Below, piece after piece: positions 59,011 through 64,000 of a stretch of DNA of 64,000 nt; positions within the stretch are counted from its first letter, which is position 1, and every line of letters begins with the position of its first letter. Source of the stretch: Trichomonas vaginalis G3 (Eukaryota; Parabasalia; Trichomonadida; Trichomonadidae); contig NC_067208.1 in NCBI RefSeq assembly GCF_026262505.1, positions 15,571,962 to 15,635,961 on the forward strand, read 5' to 3'. Position numbers and translations under genes: made by a program. The notes under the pieces were generated by a model. That model was not told where the DNA came from. It did not search any database and worked only from the letters and a program-made list of their open reading frames with translations.

Positions 59011-59993
59011 ATGAAACATTGTTTAAAGTTCATTCAGAACCTAACCAAGATGGAAACAAACCTACTTTTGTTTCTGCAGACGATGGAACTACAATGAGAT
59101 GGGGTCATAAAGCTAATCCGGATAGGTGGTTCATAAACTTACAACCACAATTCCAAGAAGTTGTAGACGCAATGGAAGTCAATGGTGAACCAGATATAGC
59201 TGGTATTTTAAGCGCGGCTTTAATGCCATTGAAAGATATGAAACATGCAGATATTTTGGACCAGTATGAAATGAACATGGCTGATGGAAATATAACACCT
59301 GACGTTCTAGAACATTTATCTCAAAGAACTACACAGAACCATAGAGATGGTATATTTGGTGAAGAGTTTAGAAAGAAAGTTAGGGAGAGCGAAGGAAGAG
59401 AACCTATTGTACATGACCTTGCAAACGAAAGTTTACAAAATGTCATAAAAACTTACTTTGCAGACAATGAACCGAGAAGGGATGAATATTTAAGAAAACT
59501 CAAATGGACAGTACCAAATGAAATGTTAGTATTGAAAAACATGTTCCTTGACAAAATAAAACCAACTACAGAAATAAACGACGCAAGACTGAAAGATTGG
59601 GTAAAAGCTTTCCCATTCACAAAAGATATAGTTGGTAACATGGAAAGAAAACCAGAATGGCTACAAAAACATATATTTGGAAACGAGCATATTCCATATG
59701 GACAGGCACTGTTTGAAGAGCTTGAACCGGAAACTCAGGAAAGAGTCATGCAAACAATACGCGAAGACTCAAATACAGACTATGACAAACTCTTTCTAGG
59801 ATATAGGTTACCTGAGATGGGCGACCAGAGCCAAAAGGCAAAAAGGACATGGGAAATTTGCAACATACTAGATGAACATAATGCAAAGATGCAACAACTT
59901 CAAGCAGAGGGCAATGAAGGAAAAAGAAGAGTTAAAAACTCAGTCAGGAAGAAAGTAAAGCTTGGTCCACGTGGGTTCTATTATGACATATAA
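59011..59993 (+). pseudogene. Basic capsid-block protein, copy C
   Basis: Copy of 13422-14483 without the PKKKRRV/Ser-rich segment; the C-terminal basic tail is kept but ends differently. About one break near the start. Confidence 0.65.
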
Positions 59994-60025
59994 ATCCAAC
60001 TATTCTATATTTTTACTCATATGAA

Positions 60026-61630
60026 ATGTACGCCGCTCAGAATATAACGCCAACAGTTTTGGATGCTATGAATGGAAATGTTTCCGAATGGTATAACGAA
60101 TGCGACAATGCCATTAGAAGGTCAGAAATAGTTCCTGGAACTTACGAATATACAACTGCTGTTTCTTATGGAAACGTAGGTGAGTTTGGAGAAGGTTCTT
60201 CAACAACAGTAGATATTGCTTGCGACAGGTTTCATATAATTTCTATTGACAACTCTTTCTTATACGTGGAACAAGACATTGAAATAAAACCTTCTGCCAA
60301 GTTGTCTGACAAGAAAGGTTGCAATGGAATTTTCTATGTCGGATACCAATATGCTCCAGAAGTTTTCATGGGATATAAGATATATTCTAACTCTGACTTA
60401 GTTCAAACAGTAACATGGGCAAACTATGAATGGTTCGCTTTGAGAAACTCAGTACAACCACAAGCTAGAGAACAAACAGACCAGTATGCAACTATTGAGA
60501 AAATAAGAAGACTTGACCCTAACGTTCCAGGAGTTTATGTTAACCTTTCTGGACAAACTGCAGCAGCAGTAACCAAAGTAAAACTGAAACTTAGAGTTCC
60601 TTTGTCATCTTTCCTCATCTTCAGGTTTTTAAGATACTTGCCAAACTGGGCAGGAAAAATTTCTATCGAACTTACTCCAAGCAAAAATAACTTAGTCATT
60701 GCACCAACACAAGACCCATTCACTCTTACAGACGTAAAGGGAACAAATCAAACGTCATTCGCCGACTTTTGCAAAGACAAAGTTGACTTAGACTTTGGTT
60801 TCTCAAACCTCAACACTGAAGTAAACTATTATTTCAATGCTGCTGGAACTGCTTGGGACCCAGTTAAGTTCACATGCGAAAAATTTGAATGCAAGAGAAT
60901 AGAAAGCAGACTTGCAGTCTATATGTTGGACCCAGATATTTCAAATGCTTTAGCTGCCAAATATATTGCAGTTCCACTTATGTTCCCTATACACCAAATA
61001 TCTGTCAAAGACTTTGCAGGTGAAGTTGGAAACCAAAGTGCTGACCCAGGTGCAAGAACAGATATTGCTTTAACAACTGCAATGAAACATGCAGATACTA
61101 TGTTTGTACTGTTCAGACGAACTATAAATGACTATTCTTGTTCTACAACCCTGGTATTAAATACATATAAACATAGATGGCAAATATATCCAAGAGAAGA
61201 ATATTCTACAGTTGAGGATATGAGGTCATACAACTTGACATTAGATGCTATGAACTTTAACAACAACTTCACAACAACCATTAACCCTGAAATGCAAAGT
61301 TCTATTATGCCATATGTGAAAGTATGGACTCATACAGGAGGTCAAAAAACTCAATATACAAATGGAGACCGTTCAAACTTTTGGCTTGGCATTCCATTTG
61401 CTGACTCAGAAGACTTTATGGGTGGTATTTCAACTGTTGGTACAGTTCAAATACAATATACTGGTGACAGAGACGGTCCAGATGAATTGAAAGCAAAGAA
61501 GTTTACAAAACCAATAGCACTTTTCACGGAAGATGCTCTTTTGAAGATTCGTTCGATGAAACCTGCTGGGGCTCCTCAGATTGGCATAACGACAGCTTCC
61601 ATCGAGCAGATTTTGGCAGCAGGTCAGTAA
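60026..61630 (+). CDS. Candidate major capsid protein (534 aa)
   Basis: A long, beta-rich open frame in the capsid block. Typical stretches are TTVDIACDRFHIISIDNSFL and VKLKLRVPLSSFLIFRFLRY (about residues 190-210), NPEMQSSIMPYVKVWTHTGG (about 430), and a helical end (ALLKIRSMKPAG). Length and place fit the double jelly-roll major capsid protein of Polintons, but the fold is inferred, not shown. The leader TTTTTACTCATATGAA precedes the ATG. Looks whole or nearly so. Confidence 0.6.
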   Translation: MYAAQNITPTVLDAMNGNVSEWYNECDNAIRRSEIVPGTYEYTTAVSYGNVGEFGEGSSTTVDIACDRFHIISIDNSFLYVEQDIEIKPSAKLSDKKGCNGIFYVGYQYAPEVFMGYKIYSNSDLVQTVTWANYEWFALRNSVQPQAREQTDQYATIEKIRRLDPNVPGVYVNLSGQTAAAVTKVKLKLRVPLSSFLIFRFLRYLPNWAGKISIELTPSKNNLVIAPTQDPFTLTDVKGTNQTSFADFCKDKVDLDFGFSNLNTEVNYYFNAAGTAWDPVKFTCEKFECKRIESRLAVYMLDPDISNALAAKYIAVPLMFPIHQISVKDFAGEVGNQSADPGARTDIALTTAMKHADTMFVLFRRTINDYSCSTTLVLNTYKHRWQIYPREEYSTVEDMRSYNLTLDAMNFNNNFTTTINPEMQSSIMPYVKVWTHTGGQKTQYTNGDRSNFWLGIPFADSEDFMGGISTVGTVQIQYTGDRDGPDELKAKKFTKPIALFTEDALLKIRSMKPAGAPQIGITTASIEQILAAGQ

Positions 61631-61699
61631 GTTGTTCTTGAACTGACTTCTCTCCGTCAAATATTGACAGTACGCCAGTTTTGACATAAATTGTATTAT

Positions 61700-61941
61700 A
61701 AACTTACCTTTAGAAATATCGGTCAGTTTTGTTGTTATATTTTTGTCTGCTTCAAGAACTTTCACCATTTCGGTTATACCAACTTTCTTTGCTTTATGAA
61801 AATATTTTGGTTCAGCAAAGACTGCTATTCTATAACATTTTCCATTGTTTGTGTAAAGAACTATTCTGTCAATGTATTTGTATTGTTTGTGTGTGTAAAC
61901 TTTGTTTGCTTCAATTCGAAGAGATACTCAAATACGTCCAT
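61700..61941 (-). CDS. Small basic element protein, copy C
   Basis: Same MDVFEYLFE start as 11465-11698. Divergent from the MSFPKN gene by 18 bp and convergent on the capsid gene. The 3' end is uncertain. Confidence 0.4.
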
Positions 61942-61959
61942 CTTTTTATTCTAAGTAAA
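61942..61959. promoter_or_regulatory. 18-bp divergent promoter
   Basis: Exact reverse complement of 11447-11464, as expected for the opposite orientation; carries TTTTTATTC toward the MSFPKN gene. Confidence 0.65.
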
Positions 61960-62541
61960 ATGTCATTTCCGAAAAATAGAAGCGTAAGTGTTTCAAAAGG
62001 TTTAATGGCGGTGGCAGATGTGAAGTTAAATTCACCAACTCAAACAAACAGTCAAAGTGTTGTTGTCAATGTCAAAGAAAGAGATGTTGAAGTGGGGAAA
62101 CCATACGAAGACGAAGATGGTATAACAATAGTTCCTGTAAAAGAACAACCAACATATCCTGAAGTTAGCAGAGACTTAAGTTCTGTTGCAGATATTCGAA
62201 ACGACTACCAACAACTTAAAGACAAACTTAAAACTCAGGAGAAGATTTGTCAAGCTTTAGGTATAATGTTAAACTTGGTCGAACACAACCCTGTAAAAGT
62301 GAACTCATATGTCATTGCACCTCATGAAGTTTTGAAAGAACTATTGAAACTTTTGACAGAGGCAGACGATATAAACATCAAAGAAATAGAACCCGACATT
62401 AGTTGCTGTGGTGTTTCATATAATGTCATTGACAAGATATACGTTATGAAAGGAGGTGAAACGTTGAACTTAAAATATAGTTTCCCAGACGTCATAAAAA
62501 TATTTGACGACCACAACATTTCATTAAAATTTATTTGCTAA
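61960..62541 (+). CDS. Structural-block protein (193 aa)
   Basis: Whole copy of the MSFPKN gene. Its Ser/Val/Gln-rich N-terminus leads into an acidic proline part (GITIVPVKEQPTYPEVSRDL). A helix (YQQLKDKLKTQEKICQALGI) and an alpha/beta C-terminus with CC (EPDISCCGVSYNVIDKIYVM) follow. The ATG is 11 bases after TTTTTA. Four bases separate it from the next gene. Unknown function, probably virion-related by position. Confidence 0.65.
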   Translation: MSFPKNRSVSVSKGLMAVADVKLNSPTQTNSQSVVVNVKERDVEVGKPYEDEDGITIVPVKEQPTYPEVSRDLSSVADIRNDYQQLKDKLKTQEKICQALGIMLNLVEHNPVKVNSYVIAPHEVLKELLKLLTEADDINIKEIEPDISCCGVSYNVIDKIYVMKGGETLNLKYSFPDVIKIFDDHNISLKFIC

Positions 62542-62545
62542 GTAA

Positions 62546-63351
62546 ATGGCAGAAGACATAGTGGTTTATACTATTACGACTAAAAACCCTGAGTCATATA
62601 ATTCTATAACAACAAACTTACAAAGTCCTCAAGGACGATATTGTAAACTAACCTTAAACACAATGACGACTAAAGCCTGTTTTGCTCTTTTGACACCAGA
62701 AGACTTTATTGTTGTGAATGGTAAAAAATACTCCTTTGAAGATACTTACTCAGATATACCACCAACAGGTTTTGTTGACTTATTTAATACTTTAAGGACG
62801 GATGTAACATGTGCTGCAACTAGAGCAGGTTTCATTATGTTTGGATGTCCGACTGAGTTTACTATAAACGATATGAGCTATAATACAAAACTTATATCTG
62901 GTTTTTACTACCAACAGTTTCCTATAACAGGAAAAGGTGTCATACAAGGAATGTCTTCCATTGACTTTAAGTACACCTATTTTATATATTGTTTCAAACT
63001 TAGGTTCAAAGTGCTATTCGAATGTCGACAGAAACTACTATGACCAAAAGATACTCATGCGTATAAACAACACTTTCTCTGCTGGTTTGCCTATTGTTCA
63101 TTCGAATGCAGAGTTTTCAAGCTTTAGTGAACTCAAACACTTTAGCAAACATAAACTTAACCTTAGTTGACGCAAACTTTGTTCCTGTAAAACTTTTATG
63201 TCCTATGTATTTGTCAATGACGGCAGAAAGTTTCGAATTGGAAGATGCAACTGGTGAAAGTATTGTATTACAAGAACAACTTCAACAACAAATAGCTCAA
63301 GAACAACAAATGCAACAAATGGAACAAATGCAACAACAAAGTCAAGAATAA
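62546..63351 (+). pseudogene. Candidate minor capsid protein 1, broken copy
   Basis: Copy of 10064-10861; the first 130 residues and the Gln-rich tail are clear. About two breaks. Confidence 0.6.
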
Positions 63352-63378
63352 AAAAATATTTTTTTTATTTTTATAAAA

Positions 63379-64000
63379 ATGTACAGAATAGATGTTTCAG
63401 ATTTTTATGACTTCCAAGCATTCAGAAATATGTGTCCATTTAGAGACTATAACAAAGCAGTCGAGAATTTGAAACGTTTAGTCATTTATGTTGACTCTGC
63501 CCCAGAATGTTATGTCATGAAAGAATGGGATGTTGTCTTTAACAAACCAAGAGCAACAATAGTTTCAGAACAAGAATGTAGACAGAAACTTAAGAAAATA
63601 AAAGTCGTACAAGTTGGATGAAGATGTTAGATGCTTGGGATATCTTATTGTCAAAGTTAGAAGATTTTTCAGTTCGAGGTATAAAGTTCTATACACCTTC
63701 TCCAAACTTCTATTCTATCTTCACTGGATATAAATACGAACAAGTAGAATGGAAAGAAAATATTATAGAAGCTTGGTTAGACCATGTCAAAGAAATTATA
63801 TGCAATGGAAACGAAAGAGTCTATGAGTATATCTTATGTTGGTTTGCAAACATCTTACAACATCCAAGTGCTAAAAATGAAACTGCTCTCATTATAATTG
63901 GAAAACAAGGAACTGGTAAGAACATTTCTTACAGATATCTTATGCAAACTGTTAGAGGGCTATTCGAACCCTAATATGACAAACTTAGAAAACATCTGCG
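63379..64000 (+). pseudogene. SF3 helicase, partial, cut by window end
   Basis: Copy of 8797-10032 up to just past Walker A (IIIGKQGTGKN near 63890-63925). The leader TTTTTATTTTTATAAAA precedes the ATG. About two breaks within the visible part. Confidence 0.75.

Larger units (their letters stand above)
55228..64000. mobile_element. Maverick/Polinton copy C, capsid end
   Basis: It opens with 31 A and the terminal repeat. Parts: an extra gene, the coiled-coil protein, basic protein, major capsid, small gene, MSFPKN gene, minor capsid 1 and SF3 helicase, cut by the window edge. The capsid gene and MSFPKN gene look whole; the others have in all about ten breaks. Very close to copy A over shared genes, hence young. 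Confidence 0.85.

Noticed and set aside
61430-61699. Extension of the small minus-strand gene deep into the capsid gene
   Set aside because: Composition there follows the capsid gene on the other strand; copy A does not support the extension.

Overview
The window looks like nuclear DNA of Trichomonas vaginalis or a close relative. It is AT-rich, and two putative host genes have a TCAYW-type initiator 7-13 bases before the ATG, as is known for that parasite. The HD-domain gene stops in TAAA, the parasite's poly(A) signal. Most of the sequence is large virus-like Maverick/Polinton elements, which are known to be hugely expanded in this genome. No bacterial operon, LTR retroelement or reverse transcriptase was seen. 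Identifications come from motifs read by eye, not from a database search.

Layout. 1-5163: inverted arm of a Maverick (A'). 5164-17157: capsid half of a Maverick (A), ending in a terminal repeat. 17158-21022: host island with a pogo-like DNA transposon that looks whole, a TA-flanked 1.4 kb repeat with a nested MITE, and a small bZIP gene. 21023-41460: Maverick B from its methylase end inward. 41461-46699: the same capsid/helicase block folded back in reverse. 46700-46724: run of N. 46725-52028: methylase end of another copy (D). 52029-55227: host island with a broken Sel1-like tail-anchored gene and a SAMHD1-like HD hydrolase. 55228-64000: Maverick C from its capsid end inward. Four element termini are visible; all carry a poly(A)/poly(T) run followed by the same hairpin-bearing repeat.

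Combining copies, the element order is: terminal repeat, DNA adenine methylase, 43-aa membrane microprotein, two small proteins, candidate minor capsid protein (opposite strand), phage-like fibre with tail-collar domain, RVE integrase (opposite strand), amphipathic protein, small genes, protein-primed-type PolB (broken), a block of differently composed genes (HNH protein, Pro/Gln-rich protein, small proteins), an exchangeable accessory slot (KilA-N or other cargo), packaging ATPase, SF3 helicase, second candidate minor capsid protein, candidate major capsid protein, basic protein, long coiled-coil protein, terminal repeat. This is a complete Polinton logic (replication, integration, packaging, capsid), plus a methylase and a fibre. 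No cysteine protease was recognised.

Most notable: (1) the accessory slot holds nested cassettes bounded by roughly 75-bp inverted, hairpin-forming repeats, with KilA-N debris around them in all three copies; (2) many element genes share a start-proximal motif, TTTTTA followed by 10-12 bases and the ATG, and three divergent gene pairs are driven from only 17-18 bp; (3) the HNH/Pro-Gln block instead shows host-like TCATT initiators. The 38.9-46.7 kb stretch is rich in small length errors, folds back on itself and ends at an N gap, so an assembly artefact is likely there.
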